Assembly (NCBI GenBank): GCA_029783825.1
Contig: JAREIK010002450.1
Location: forward strand, 1,059,039 to 1,123,038
DNA: 64,000 bases
Source: Sapria himalayana
Taxonomy: Eukaryota; Streptophyta; Magnoliopsida; Malpighiales; Rafflesiaceae
Direction of reading: 5' to 3'
The first letter of the stretch is position 1, and the number at the start of each line of letters is the position of its first letter. Positions 1 through 12,573 of this stretch are shown here, one piece after another. The position numbers and the translations under genes were made by a program. Under the pieces are notes generated by a model. The model saw only the letters and a list, made by a program, of their open reading frames with translations. It had not been told where the DNA came from and searched no databases.

Positions 1-3000
1 ATTTATATCCAAACTACTAAAAATAAAACTATCATTTTTTAGGGATAGTTACATTAACTAAAGTTGACTAACCAAACTAAATAATTTTTGATAAATATGC
101 TAAAAATTTATTATAACTTTGTTTTAATGTCTAATTTTTAGAATAAGGAAAAGTCCCAAGATATTATTGGGCGAGTGACTCTTATCAACTAGTCTCACAA
201 ATATATAAGTTGCATGAGTAGTAAAGTAGATTTTATATAGATATCCATCTCATAGGAATTGTGTAGGCAATTTAATAAACTTTTATCAGTCAAGTCAACC
301 ACTACTCTAAATTGAAAGAATAAATTTATATTTTTGGTATGACTCTTACATTCTAGGGTTAATACATTTCATTATGAATAATAACTTATCTAAATTTTTT
401 ATATGTTATTATATTTGGTTACAAAATGAATATAGCATTATTATGAAAATATTCTAGTGTCATATTGGGCATACATTATGGTTATCAACTATTGGGTCCA
501 ACCTAGTGATGGTCCTCTCATAGCGATCTCATTGGTTCATTATCACTAAAATGTAAAATTGTCTATCCTTGATAGTCATTCACAAGTTCATACCTCTTAG
601 GCAACTCATCAACTACCCTTGATAGTTTCTTCATATGAGCTTTTTATTCTCCAATCATATGTGTAATATCGATATAAGCTAATGTGATAGTAAAATAATT
701 TCTACTTTTGGCTTCGTAAATGATACTTATTTAATATTTGTTTTCCTTTAAACCTCATACTAGTAGTAATCATATGATATAAAGTAACTTGAAGGACTAT
801 CATCAACTTAAGAATCACATCCAATCATATATGTCTTATGCTTTACCTACCACCATCTAACATCATGATATGTGACTCCCACACCAAAGGTGAAACTCTA
901 AAAAAAATATTTTATAAAATACTCACATCGATTGAGGGTTAGTTCTTCGATGACATACACAATGGATTAACTATTAAATGATTCATACTTTTAACTTCTT
1001 AAGCACCATATTCACATGATTAATATATCTCAATATTAAGTTTTGACCTATTTGTTTATCTCACATATTACTATTAAAAGGACTATCATATCTATCAATA
1101 TCCACAACAAAATCCTTATACAATAATTTTTCATTAAGCATCCACACAAGAAACAACAAATACTAAACTTTAGATCTCAATTTAGCTTGACATTAGGGAG
1201 GAATTCACATGAGATAATTGGAAATATATCTCATGAAATTTCAAAGTTCACAATGACAATCCTCAAGAGTATCTAGGAACCAGATCCTAAATCAAAAATA
1301 CTTTATCATGGACCTTAGATTTTTTCCTAGGGTAAGTTGAAATTCATGCCTTCCTAGGGTTTATGCTTTTTCCTTGTATCATCTATTTGTTCATGAATCT
1401 TTCCTAGGATTGGGAAAAATATTGCTCCCAAAACCTTATCTTTCTTTTCTTTTCTTATGTTCTAGAAATCTTGTTTAGAAATTCATATTTTTTCTTTTTA
1501 TACTCAAATGATTGGATGCAAAATTTAAGTCAAAAGTTATGACTTTTAGGAATATCAGCTTTATCTTGTTATCTCTGTAACACAAAGCCATGGCTCTAAG
1601 AATGAGCCATGACTTTGGCCTCTTTCTAACTTTAGAATGCTACTACATTAGGAATAGTCATGAATGCACATTTTGTCTCTAAAATACAGTTGTGGCACTA
1701 GGAATAAACTACGGCTTTGGTCTCTCTCTTGCATCAAATGGTCAAGGCACTTGGAATGACCATGATAATATATTTTGTTTTTGTAACACTAAGTCATTGT
1801 ATTGAGAATGATCATGACTTATGTATTCCAACTCTATAACTTAAAGTCATGGCACTGAGAATAGACTGTGACTTTGGTCATTTCTCTAGAGTAGATGGAC
1901 ATGACCCTAGAATTTGCTACAACTCAAGTATTTCTCTCTGAAACTTTCTATAGCTAATGTCATAGTGTTGGGAATAACACTATAACTTTTTCCTTAGACT
2001 TGATGGCTTTATAATAAAAAAGTCATATTGTTGCAGGCTTGCCGAGACTTTGAGCTCTAGTGTGACACTTTGTTTTTGCGACAAGAAACTAATATCACAA
2101 TTAAAAAAAAATATTATGAACTAGTGTAGTTTTGACTCAGAAACTTTCAAAACTTAAAAAAATATGTTTTTGCATAGTGAATTGATTTTGTCAACGAGGT
2201 GATAGAGTTGCGATCTATGAAGATTTTCAAAACTATTTGTATGGAGCTTTGGCCAAAAATAGATGCCAAAACTACCTTATTGCTCGATGAGGTATAACTA
2301 AGTCTTTACTTAAGACATATTATGAATTTACATAACTTTTTGTTCACCTCCTTCTCAATAATCTACTAAGTCTTTAGTTCATATAAAATTTCACCGGCAT
2401 TCATCATAAACTATCAAAAACTATAATTTAGTAAAATTATTCATTTAAAGTTCTTTTCTATACAAATACATCATAACTAATCACTAAAATAACTAGTTCT
2501 ATTTAGTATCTGACATATCAAATAATTTTACATCAAATAAGTCATGACTTTAAAAATTATCATGATTATTTGTACATGTGGCCACAACTCTAAGAAAATA
2601 TCATAGCTATAATATTTATGTTGCATAGATACTCATGTCAACTCAGTGATAGAGTCATGATATACAAAGAATGTCATGACTATTTTTTGTAAAATTATTA
2701 CCAAGAAAAGATATCACAACTACTCAAGAATAAGTATGAAAGGTGTACCCAAGTAGTGATAAAATAATTATCTTGACTCCATATCACTTCTCTCCCCTCC
2801 AAGTCATTGCTCCACCTAGTCTACTAATTTTACTAAAACTTACTTTTATTTCACTAATATTTATAAATATCTCTCAAAATAAGAATTTAGTAAAATCTCT
2901 TCACTATATATTATAATAAGTGGAAACACAATAAAATATGCTTACCAAATGACCCAAAAAAGTTGATACATGGAGTGTTGAATATTAAGTAATCTTCTCC

Positions 3001-3540
3001 CTTTATCAATCTAACTATCATATTATTGGTACATAGAATTTGTGTTGATTAAATAACAAAATAGATCATAAAAACTAAGGCAGACTTTGTTTCTTTGCAT
3101 AATTCACACATAAGACATGTATTTACCTAATAACAAGAATAATGAAAACAACCAAAATATAATCGAGTCTAATGGAACATGTTCGTATCTTACAGCAAAA
3201 TAAACCACAATCATAGATTTGAGCTTGCAAAAAAATTTCATTTCTTAAATGTAAAAATAAAAATCGTAAAATTAAATCTTCAGGCAATATCACAAAAATT
3301 TTCATGGAAACACAAAATCCAAGATATTATAATGAAAATATCAACATCAACAAGACTATGTCCAGATACACCAACCAAAAATTTATTCAAAGTTTATTTT
3401 CATAACATAATAACAAATTATATAGATCTAACAAAAACAAAGAAAGAGAACAAAGTGCCACCATATTTAGTCCCAAAGAATTTTGTGTGGGATGACCAAC
3501 CTATCTTTTTTTGTTTCCATGTAATTCCCTAATCACTTTC
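1..3540 (-). repeat. Relic of dispersed LTR-X family (gypsy-type long terminal repeat)
   Basis: No protein is recognisable here. Several blocks match the 24270-26330 region in the same orientation, for example the phrase TTTGGCTTCGTAAATGAT near 710 against TTTGGCTTCAAAAGTATCAT near 24770, and the motif around 200-260 against 24290-24350. The 34.2-35.9 kb region reads as the reverse complement. A TATA-like GTATAAAAAG lies on the minus strand near 1497-1506, which fits an LTR read leftwards. The piece is rich in CATGAC words like the other LTR-X copies. An open frame at 3179-3532 (117 codons) shows no family I know and is probably chance. Ends were not found; identity is inferred from eye comparison. 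Confidence 0.45.
1580..2005. repeat. Degenerate tandem array, about 55-60 bp unit, roughly 8 copies
   Basis: The phrase GTCATGGCACTNGGAATGA, followed by CATGACTTTGG and a T/C-rich stretch, recurs near 1584, 1640, 1690, 1742, 1790, 1850, 1905 and 1958. Copies differ by substitutions and small gaps. It lies within the LTR-X relic and resembles the minisatellite-like arrays seen inside other copies of that family. Confidence 0.6.
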
Positions 3541-4912
3541 ATCAGAAAACTCATTTTAACTTTTGAAAAATAGAACTACATGTTACCATTGAAAAACAAT
3601 TCCATGCATATATATATTTTGTCGATATTGATCCAGAAAAGTATGTATAATGATAAAATAAAAAATGTTAAGAATGTGACAACAATCACATGAGATGATA
3701 ACCCGAGCCACACCCAACAAATGCATGTAAATCATCCAAGCTAATAACCAATTTTTTTATATTAATTTGTCTCAACAAGTGTCACATGAATTATTGCTCT
3801 TGTTTCCTTGATTAGAGTCAATTATTTTGGAAAAGAATTGTCAATTATTAAATATTGTGTTTTCTAACAACTAAAATTCATTGACAATAATAAAATATTT
3901 ATGGTATTGATTATAAGTTCTTCATGAAATGTCGAAGCTCCTACATGCATGATGTTTCTTGTACATTTATAAAATGAACTACTAAATTTTGATTCTTGAC
4001 TTTCTTGGCACTTGTAATTCATCATCACTAATAAACTAATTATTATAATAGTATTTTTTTTTTCAAAAATGTACCACATAAATTATTGCTTATGCATCCC
4101 TAACAACTCTTATTTATCAATGAATGGATTTTATGTTCCATTGCATGAATTTTTTCAACAATAATAAATCAAATTTTTTGTTGATTTTATTTTTTTTTCC
4201 AAAAAGCACTATATGAACTATTGCTCTAGTATCATAGACACTTCACATTGAATACTATATAATTATATTTTATTGGTTCCTCAAACACTATGTGTTTTGT
4301 TTATTTAACATTATGCCACTACATATTTGTCAGGGAATTATGTAATTTTTTTGAAAAAATTTTATTCTATCATAATTTATTTTTATAACTTTATAGCATG
4401 GATGCTTCCTAAGTGAAATGCATGTCTTGAAAAACATCAATTTTATAATAACTTTAACCTACTTATTTAAAGAAGGTAGCATTTTATATTTTTTCTTTCA
4501 AAAAAAAAAGATATAAAATACACAATCATTCTTTTCAAATGATTAAAGTTGGTGCAATTCTTTTCAAATGAAGATCTAATTTTTCGATTAGAATTAGAAT
4601 TTATTGATAATGTTGTTATATCAACAAACAATTTTAGCTCAAACTAATAATTCTCAAATATTATTAAAGTTTCATAGAAGATATATATTTTCACTATCAT
4701 ATTATCAACCAACTATAATATGTTGGGAAAATAATTTTAAATACACAATAATTTTGCACTTTGTTTTGTTGAATAGATTTCATGTTTTTATTTTAATTCT
4801 TTTGGTTGTCAGTGCTTAAATGAAGAAAACAAAGTGAGAAAATCCAATGATTTTGAGCAAAAATCGCATGAGCTAGCATATTTTGTGTCAACACATTTGC
4901 CAAGATTGGCAC
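3541..4912. other. AT-rich sequence without recognisable genes
   Basis: No coding homology, terminal repeats or structured RNA was recognised. Short open frames here are explained by low complexity. CATGAA and ATTATTGCTNTTG-like phrases recur near 3790, 4080 and 4210, suggesting a decayed repeat with a unit of a few hundred bases. Confidence 0.4.
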
Positions 4913-5241
4913 TATTAAATAACAAAAAATATACATATAGGGTTGTTTGTTAGATATGACCATGATCTTTAAAGGGCTAGTCTTTAAGGTAATTAGTCTT
5001 CTAAAGGCCTAGTTTTTGGAATTTGAATTATATTAAGTATGCCACTTATAAAGTGGAGTAGATATGACTATGTGCAAGTTATATAAGAAAATACTTGAAT
5101 CATAGAATATAATAAAAATATTTGATCCACTTTTAATTTATGGCATTCTTTTTCTTTCTATCTTTTTGTAATCTTTTGGCATTCACTTTCTTTCTATGGA
5201 AATATCTTACAATCTCCCTTTTAAATGAAAATAGTTTAACA
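4913..5241 (+). repeat. 5' LTR of old copia element
   Basis: About 329 bp, aligning along its whole length with 15064-15388. Shared phrases include GTTAGATATG, AAAGTGGAGTAGATATGA and TTGATCCACTTTTAATTTATGG. The first dinucleotide appears mutated from TG to TA. It ends in AACA directly before the primer site. Confidence 0.85.
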
Positions 5242-5252
5242 TGGTATTAGAG
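5242..5252 (+). promoter_or_regulatory. Primer binding site, initiator-Met tRNA type
   Basis: TGGTATTAGAG differs by one base from the plant copia consensus TGGTATCAGAG, complementary to the 3' end of initiator methionine tRNA. It sits immediately after the 5' LTR. Confidence 0.75.
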
Positions 5253-5339
5253 AATTCATGAGAAATATTTAATTTCAAATATAATTTTTGGATCAAACTA
5301 GAGCTTTCTTACAATCTATTATTATATTTAACTTTATTA

Positions 5340-5918
5340 TTATTTTTTGTTTATTATGACTTTGAAAAAGTTAATTTGCTTCATTTTTTCACTGTTATAT
5401 TAAATGGAAAGAATTATTCCTATTGGAGTTATGTGATACTGAATTTTCTTAAATGGAAATTACTTTGGGGATATATTACTAGCACTTATGAGAAACTTAA
5501 AAGTACTAATCATAATTATGCGATTGGGAAGGACACATGCGAAGCAAAACAATGCAAAAATTATTTCTTGGGGTAACAATTCTATCTATCATTCAATAAG
5601 TTCATAGTTGGAAAAATAAGAGATGACAAAGAAGGTATGTGATCATATACAGAGGTTATACACTCAATCAAAATTTGCAACATAATATTAGTTGGATATT
5701 GACATATGTATTCTTCAGCAAAGAAATATGAGTTTTTAGGAGTTTATTCATCTATGATAGATCTTTGGGATCAATTATCTCTTATAGAATCAGAAGAATT
5801 GAAGGATTCTTATATTTCTCATAGAGAGGAGTAATGATTAGTGCGCTTCTTGATAACCTTGAAAGACTTAGAGGTTTAATTTAGCATTATTCTCCACTTC
5901 CATATGTTGATTTAGTTG
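5340..5918 (+). pseudogene. copia gag fragment (old element)
   Basis: Translation from 5376 gives an N-terminal copia gag motif, LNGKNYSYWSYVILNFLKW, typical of the plant UBN2/gag-polypeptide family. Gag packages the element RNA into cytoplasmic particles. The open stretch lasts only 66 codons; later blocks such as a WDQL motif near 5770 are in other frames, with several stops. The fragment is cut by the solo LTR at 5919 and continues in decayed form after 6502. Nonfunctional. Confidence 0.7.
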
Positions 5919-6496
5919 TGTTGGGAAATTGCGCTTCCACAGTAGTGAGATTAAGAAACAGAAACAATAGAAACACAGAAAACAAGTAATATATATCCCA
6001 ATTTAGTAAGCATCCATGACAGAATCAAAAAATGAGAAATCAAGACCAAAAATAACGTGGTTCGCTAGTCGCTTAGTACGACTAGCTACATCCACCAGAA
6101 AACACTTATGCACTACAAATTAAAACCAAAACAGAAATGTCTTACAGTATGCAGCACACAGAGCAGCCGCGAAAAAATCGTGCAGAGAGAAAAGAGAGAC
6201 GATGAACAGTTCCACGAGTCAAAAACAACCACCTGAAAAATAAAATTACAAATCATTTTATATTAAAAAACATCTCGGTTCATTTAACCGCAGTGGGTCA
6301 GATCATGGAACGGGTCAGGCTCTGCTCCAAAAATTTCGGTCTGCTGACTGCACAGCGGGATCTCTGTTATTGTGCTACTGCTGCATCCCCGGCCTTTTAA
6401 TATTTCCTTTCCTGTACTCACATGAAAATATTAAAACAGAAAAATATTTTGTTATACAAACAGATTATTAAATAAAAACAAATTACATATACAACA
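5919..6496 (-). mobile_element. Solo LTR, family S copy 1
   Basis: A 578-bp unit starting TGTTGGG and ending CAACA, flanked by a perfect 5-bp duplication AGTTG (5914-5918 and 6497-6501). The same sequence recurs at 25307-25897 and, reversed, at 52833-53400. Copy 3 shows which way it is transcribed: a TATAAAT motif followed by GTGGATGTA-like and GAACCATGT-like sequence, as in plant LTR R regions, so this copy faces the minus strand. No internal domain of this family occurs in the window. The usual origin is recombination between the two LTRs of a full element. It lies inside the old copia gag. Confidence 0.9.
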
Positions 6497-6883
6497 AGTT
6501 GTTAGTGAGTTAGTGGCTAAAAAAATATATCTCAAGTCCCATTTTAAAGGACTTCTAAGGCATCCTTCAATAATCAAAATAGGACTTACATGAAAGTTAC
6601 CTATGATAAGTATAGTTTTTGTAAGTAGAAAGATCATTGCAAAATTCAATATCCAAAGTTGAAAAAAATCAAAATCAATTAAAGTAAAAACCTCAAGCTT
6701 GGAAGCCTAAAAATCAAACACGCTTTTATACTAATAGACTAACTTAGGGACCACCACCATTTAATACTATAGCAATCATCACATTAGGTTCTTTCATTGA
6801 TCCTAGTACTATAGCTGAAAAATTTTAGAAAATTCTTTCTCAATGCCCTTAAACTATGTTTGACTCTCCTTTCATAGGCCAAC

Positions 6884-7112
6884 TATTAAAAACACATTAA
6901 ATGTCCATTTTTAATGCGGAAGGTGAAATGTAAAGAGTCAGCAGTTATTCTTATGAGTAATAAAGATTTTTAATTTTTAGTTTTATGAGGGCAAACTATA
7001 ACCTATAAATAAATCATTGTATTACTGGTAAAAAAAATAGAATCAGAATAAAAAGCCTTTTTTACTGAAATAATTCTCCTCAGTCATAGTTTGCAGCAAG
7101 CATTTTTTTACA
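6884..7112 (+). repeat. 5' LTR of inner copia
   Basis: 229 bp beginning TATTAAAA (ancestral TG now TA) and ending TTTTACA. It shares long identical stretches with 11151-11378, including the phrase TTTTATGAGGGCAAACTATA. A TATA-like CCTATAAATAAATC lies near 7002-7015. Confidence 0.93.
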
Positions 7113-7115
7113 AAC

Positions 7116-7125
7116 TGGTATCATA
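7116..7125 (+). promoter_or_regulatory. Primer binding site, initiator-Met tRNA type
   Basis: TGGTATCATA, matching the first eight bases of the copia consensus TGGTATCAGA. It runs straight into the gag start codon at 7126, leaving no 5' leader. Confidence 0.8.
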
Positions 7126-8543
7126 ATGATGGGGAGTATAATCAATAATGTCATGCTGCCCCAATTAATGAAGGTGAACTACGAGAATTGGAGCATCCAA
7201 ATGAAAGCACTTCTCGGTTCTATGGATTGTTGGGAGGTGGTTCAAGAAGGTTTCGAAGAGCCAGAATCTACCGAAGGATATACGGTGACTCAAAATAAGG
7301 CATTAAAAGAAATATGATCAAATGATAAGATGTCATTGTACATGATATTCTGAGTTTTTGATGAGTCGGGCTTTGAGAAGATTGTGAATGCTAAAACTTC
7401 AAAAGAAGCATGGAACATCTTGGAGACTACGTACAAAGGAGACGACCGAGTTAAACAAGTTCGTCTTCAAACTCTTCTCAACAAGTTGGGAGGCATGAAG
7501 ATGAATGAGTCAGAAGGTGTGTCCGATTACATCACGCGTGTTCAAATTGTGGTGAATCAACTCAACCGAGACGAAGAAAAGTTGTCTGATGCACAGGTCA
7601 TGGAAAAGATTTTGAGGTCATTAACCGATAGTTTTGAGAATGTGGTATGTGTCATAGAAGAGTCAAAGGATCTAACAATATTCATGGTCGATGAGCTTGC
7701 AGGTTCCCTAATGGCACATGAATATCATAAGAAGAAGGAGGAGGAGACACTTAAGCAGACACTTCAAATCAAAGCATCGATCAATGATGAAAAGATATTC
7801 TATTCTCAAAATTTTCGAGGTAAATGGTGTGGTTGTGGTGGTCGAGAAAATAGTCACCGTGGGAAAAGCCACGGTCAAGAAGGGTATCATGAGGAGAAGG
7901 GGCAATCAAACCAACAAAATTGGCATGGAAGAGGACGCAGTCGTGTAAAAGGTAGTCGGTCAAATTATTCCAACTTTGAGTGCTACAAGTGTGGCAAATA
8001 TGGTCACTATGCAAAGTATTGTAATTCTGATAAATGTTACAATTGTAGAAATATGAGGCATTTTGCAAAAGAATGTCGAGTCGAAAAAAAGATGGAAGAG
8101 ACAATCAACCTATCCATAGAAGATGAGGTGGAAAAAAGTTTTCTCTTGATGACATATAACAAAGTCAACACCAACAATGACATGGTGTGGTACCTCGACA
8201 TGGCTGCAAGCAACCATATGTGTGGGCACGAGCATTATTTCAAAGAGATGCAAAAGGTTGAAGCTGTATCTATATTATTTGGAGATGGCGCGAAAGTTGA
8301 GGTCAAAGGCCAATGTATGATTTATTATGTGCAAAAGGATGGTTTCGTTGGGTAAATCCAAGATGTGTATTACGTACCAGATCTCAAGAGCAACATTTTA
8401 AGTATGAGACAACTCATGGAGAAAGGTTATTTGATTTTTATGAAAGACCAGATATTACTATTGAAAGACAAGCAAGGGCGTTCAGTCGCACAAGTTGAAA
8501 TGGGAAGAAATCAGATGTACAAACTGAATTTGAGAAGTATATG
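7126..8543 (+). pseudogene. copia gag-protease region, three in-frame stops
   Basis: A single frame from ATG 7126 encodes gag (UBN2-like, roughly residues 1-200), a basic glycine/arginine-rich stretch, and two zinc knuckles of the CX2CX4HX4C type, CYKCGKYGHYAKYC and CYNCRNMRHFAKEC, near 7980-8080. The protease follows near 8180, where the expected D-S/T-G/A active site reads LDMAASNHM, so the key Thr/Ser is Met. Stops interrupt at 7315-7317, 7351-7353 and 8353-8355; the frame then continues to about 8543 with the pre-integrase YYVPDLKSNILS motif. The element therefore could not make an active gag or protease. Otherwise the frame is well kept, in line with a recent insertion. Confidence 0.85.
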
Positions 8544-8559
8544 AGAAAAATGTTTGCAA

Positions 8560-9420
8560 GTCAATGTAGAAGACAAGGCATCACTATGACATCTCTATTT
8601 TGGTCACTTACATCATGAAGGCCTAAACAAGTTGACAAAGAAGAACATAGTGCATAGACTACCAGACATAGAATACAATGGAAAATTTTATGAAGAATGT
8701 GTGCTCGGAAAGCATGCAAGAATATCATTTCAAAAGAAGATAGAATATCGGGCTAAATAACCTCTTGAGTTGATTCATTCCGACATATGTGGACCAATCA
8801 CCCCTGAATCTTTCAGTGGCTAAATGTATTTTATTTCTTTATTATTGATTTCTCATGAAAAACTCGGGTTTACTTTCTAAGAGAAAAATTCAAGGCATTC
8901 GAGGTGTTCAAAAAATTCAAAGTACTAGTGAAAAAGGCAACCGGTAGATACATCAAATCTATACGACCTGATAGAGGTGGCGAATATACTTCGATGGTTT
9001 TTATGGAGTATTGTGAGGAGCAAGACATAAAGTAATTTCTAATCACACCATACTCTCCACAGCAAATTGGTGTGGCCGAGAGGAAGAACCGGACCATTCT
9101 CAACATGGTTCGGTCAATGCTCAAAAGTAAAAAAATATCGAATGAATTTTGGGCAGAAGCCGTGTAATGCGCCGTCTATGTTCAAAATTGGTGGCCACAT
9201 GCGAAGTTGTATGATCAAACACCACAAGAGATATGAAGTGGACAAAAATCGATAGTCTCTCATCTCAAAGTATTCGATAGTTTGGCCTATGCACACGTGC
9301 CGGATCAGCAAAGAATAAAGCTCGAAGACAAAAGCAAAAATATATTTTTATTGGGTGTGATGAGAAATAAAAGGATACGAGCTATTTGACCCAATAAGCA
9401 AAAAGATTCTAGTAAGCCAT
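8560..9420 (+). pseudogene. copia integrase remnant
   Basis: Pieces of the integrase are readable: the HSDICGPITPESFSG core motif near 8775-8820, the second catalytic region PDRGGEYTS near 8970-8990 and the QQIGVAERKNRTI motif near 9060-9095, which carries the catalytic Glu. They fall in more than one frame with TAA/TAG stops between. Integrase would insert the cDNA into nuclear DNA; this copy cannot. Confidence 0.8.
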
Positions 9421-9689
9421 GATGTACGAGTTCATGAAGCAAATGAATGAGATTGGAATAAAGCAACAGAGGATATCATCGAAGTTGGAGAATCATCAAC
9501 TGTTATGCCAACAACAATACTGGAAAATTCTGAAACTATTAATGATGAAGATGAACCATGATAACCCAAGATGCGAAGCTTACAAGAGATGTATGATTCG
9601 ACAAATGAGGTACACCTTGTATGTCTTTTGGTGGATTTCGAGAATTTAAGTTTTGAATAGGCGGTGCAAGACAAGAAGTGACAAACTGT

Positions 9690-10418
9690 CATGGACAAGG
9701 AGATTAAAGCAATAAATCGTAATAACACATGGAAGTTATCAGAATTGCCAAAAGGAACTCAACCCATTGATGTCAAGTGGGTATTTAAAAGAAAGATGAA
9801 TGCTCAAGGGGAAATAAATGGTATAAGGCGAGACTTGTAGCAAAGGGGTACTAGCAAAAAGCGAGAATCGACTATGACTAGGTGTTTGCTCCAGTTGCAA
9901 GAATTGAGACAATCAGATTGCTCATTTCACAAGCAGCTCAATTCAAATGGCTGATATTCCAAATGAATGTCAAGCCGGCATTCCTGAATGGTATGCTTGA
10001 AAAAGAAATTTATATTAAATAACCACCCGGGTACATGAAAATCGGAGAAGAAAAGAAGGTATTAAAATTGAAGAAGACATTTTATGGGTTAAAAAAAGCA
10101 TCGTGGATGTGGAATACTCGTATCGATACATACTTCAAAGAGAATGGGTTCGAGCAATGTCCCTACGAATATGCCCTTTATGTGAAGAAGAGTGGATGTA
10201 ATATGTTATTTGTTGCTCTTTATGTTGATGATCTCATTCAAGAGCACATGACACGGGAATTCGAGATGACAGATTTGGGCTTGATGAAGTTTTTCCTTGG
10301 TCTGGAGGTAAGGCGAGGAAAGATAAGTATCTTTGTATCCCATGAGGCATATAGAAAGGAGATTTTGAAGAAGTACAAGATGGAGTTTGCAATCCGGTTT
10401 CAACACCAATGGAAGTAG
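9690..10418 (+). pseudogene. copia reverse transcriptase remnant with internal deletion
   Basis: The conserved entry motif around NNTWKLSELPKG (from about 9720) and the WVFKRKMN block precede stops. The frame 10035-10418 is open for 127 codons and carries YGLKKAS, the catalytic YVDD at 10221-10232, and FFLGLEVRR. Directly after YVDDLI the text jumps to the MTREFEMTDLG block; related copia proteins have about 20-25 residues between, so a small in-frame deletion is inferred. The catalytic aspartates are kept but the enzyme is broken by upstream stops. Confidence 0.82.
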
Positions 10419-10439
10419 GTGCAAAACTCTCTAAGTTTG

Positions 10440-11140
10440 ATGGAGGAAAATGAGTCGAAGTAAGCAAATACCAGAGTCTAGTGGGAAGCCTTCGCTATCT
10501 CACATGCACAAGGCCGGACCTTGCATTAAGTGTCGGCATTGTAAGTCGATTCATGTGGGAGCCAATCTATTCACATTGGAAGGTGTTAAAGTGAATTCTA
10601 CGGTACATCAAATGAATAATGTCACTCAGATTATTCTATACAAATGCGGCATATTACAAGTTGGTCGGGTACTCTGATAGTGATTGGTGCAGAGACTTGG
10701 ATGATCAGAAAAGTACATCAGGTTATGTATTTTTTATGGGTGACACAGCTTTTACATGGCTTTCAAAGAAGCAACCAATCGTGACACTCTTGACATGTAA
10801 AACTGAATATGTGGCAGCATCTTTGTGTGTACGTCATGCGATATGACTCAGAAATTTGTTGGAAAAGATGGAGCAACAACTCGGTGCAACTGAGATACAA
10901 GTTGACAACAAATCAGTAATTGAGTTGAGCAAGAACCTGGCAAATCATGAAAGAAGCAAGCATATTGACGTTCATTTTCATTTCATTCGAGATCAAGTAA
11001 AGTAAGGAAATATATAATTAGTACACGTGGCAAGCTGGGACCAAGTCATGGATATCTTCACCAAATCGCTACCTATGATACTACTCGACAATTGCAAAAG
11101 ATTACTCGGCATGAAAGATGACAGAAGCATTTAAGTTTAT
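10440..11140 (+). pseudogene. copia RNase H remnant
   Basis: Readable blocks are YSDSDWCRDLDDQKSTSGYV (frame 10619-10846), TEYVAAS, the DNKSVIELSKN motif near 10900, SKHIDVHFHFIRDQVK and DIFTKSL near 11060, all standard copia RNase H landmarks in order. One stop follows the CVRHAI block and others follow. The purine tract and 3' LTR come next. Confidence 0.82.
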
Positions 11141-11150
11141 TGGGGAGTCT

Positions 11151-11378
11151 TGTTAAATAAACATTAAATGTTCATTTTTAATACGAAAGGTGAAATGTCA
11201 AGAGTCAGCAGTTACTCTTATGGGTAATAATGATTTTTAATTTTTAGTTTTATGAGGGCAAACTATAGCCTATAAATAAATCATTGTATTGCTTGTAAAA
11301 AATAGAATCAGAATAAAAAGCCTCTTTTACAAAAATAATTCTCATTAGTTATAGTTTGCAGCAAATATTTTTTTCACA
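11151..11378 (+). repeat. 3' LTR of inner copia
   Basis: 228 bp beginning TGTTAAATAA and ending TTCACA, preceded by the purine tract TTGGGGAGTC. It matches 6884-7112 with scattered substitutions and keeps the original TG start. Confidence 0.93.
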
Positions 11379-11383
11379 CCAAC

Positions 11384-12573
11384 CACATCATTGTTCTTCA
11401 TGTATATCATGCATTATGATGCTTCTCAGCATATGTCACCAAATTCTTCTTATATTTTTTAAATCTTTTTTCATCTTCTATTCCTACTATGATTGTTGAT
11501 GACACTCCTATTCATTCAGCATGTGTTAGCTATGTTATTATTCTAAATCTATATATTCCTAATGTTTATCATTTTTCTAAAACTAAAATTGAATCTTACT
11601 TTAGTTGGTCAATTATATGATTCTAGTAATTTAGTCAATTTTTCTATTATTTATTATTATATGAAAGATATGTAGTCAAATAAGATGATTGGAACAAGCC
11701 ATAGGAAGGTAGGATTATATGTTCTAGATGAATTAAAAGTACCTACTACAACTACTAGTGCTAATGTTGAATTATCATGATTTTGTTCGAGTCTTTCTTC
11801 TTTTAGTATTTATTTATGATATTCTTATCTTAGTAATATTTTTTCATATCATTTAAAACTTGTAGTATTCTAATGGGATTTAATAAAGTTAAAGTCTTAA
11901 GATATTTCTGACTATAATGATTTACAAAATTTTTAGTTTTACCCTTTAATAGAAGTACTTCTATTTTTTTTTATTCATTTTGGTGCCTAGGGGCCATCTC
12001 CTATTGATTCATAAGGAGAGTCTCTATATTATGTCTTCTTTATTGATGATCATACTCATTATTGTTGGGTTTAGTTGATGAAACATCATTCTAAATTATT
12101 TGAAATATACAAGGTATTTCATTCTCTTGTAAAATCTTAGTAATCTACTATTATGAAATGTTTTAGGTGTGATATGGTGGGAATATACTTCTAATAATTT
12201 TTTTGAGTTTCATGCCTCATATGAAATAATTCATTGAATTTCATGTATAGACACTCATGAGAAAAATGGTATTGCTAAAAGAAAACATAGGCATATTGTT
12301 AAAACTACTTGATCTCTTTTATTGTCTATTTCAGTTCCTATTAATAGAATTCCTTCTTCTCATATTCTAGGTTTTTTCCTTTCGAAATTATAAGGGTACA
12401 CCCTAAATTATTCTTCCTTTAGCATTTTTGGTTGTACTTATTTTTTTATCCTAATATAGAATGTAGCAAGTTGTTTTCCCCATTTGCTATTTCTATCTTT
12501 CTTGGTTGTGGTGAAGTTCAAAAAGGATATTAGTGTTTTGATCCAATTGCTTAGAAATCTTATGTATCTCATC
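11384..12573 (+). pseudogene. Old copia protease/integrase remnant
   Basis: Continuation of the 4913-15388 element after the inner insertion. Motifs in order are HMSPNSSYIF near 11430 (protease flank), IGTSHRKVGLYVLDELKVP near 11690-11745 (pre-integrase), SPIDSQGE-like and YYVFFIDDHTHYCWV near 12020-12070 (integrase core), and CFDPIA with KSYVSH at 12535-12573, ending exactly at the hAT-like insertion. Frames change often and TAG/TGA stops are frequent. Confidence 0.72.

Larger units (their letters stand above)
6884..11378 (+). mobile_element. Complete but inactive Ty1/copia element with TSD CCAAC
   Basis: LTRs 6884-7112 (229 bp) and 11151-11378 (228 bp) are close to identical and flanked by the perfect 5-bp duplication CCAAC (6879-6883 and 11379-11383). 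A tRNA-iMet primer site TGGTATCATA follows the 5' LTR after three bases, and the purine tract TTGGGGAGTC precedes the 3' LTR. The inside runs gag, protease, integrase, reverse transcriptase, RNase H in copia order with stops in each part and an in-frame deletion in reverse transcriptase. At about 4.5 kb it is a nearly full-length element. It inserted into the old copia element and is the younger of the two, since its LTRs are less diverged. Confidence 0.95.

Noticed and set aside
3179..3532. 117-codon open frame as a possible gene
   Set aside because: No recognisable motif, Lys/Ile/Asn-rich as expected of AT-rich DNA, and inside a dispersed repeat relic.
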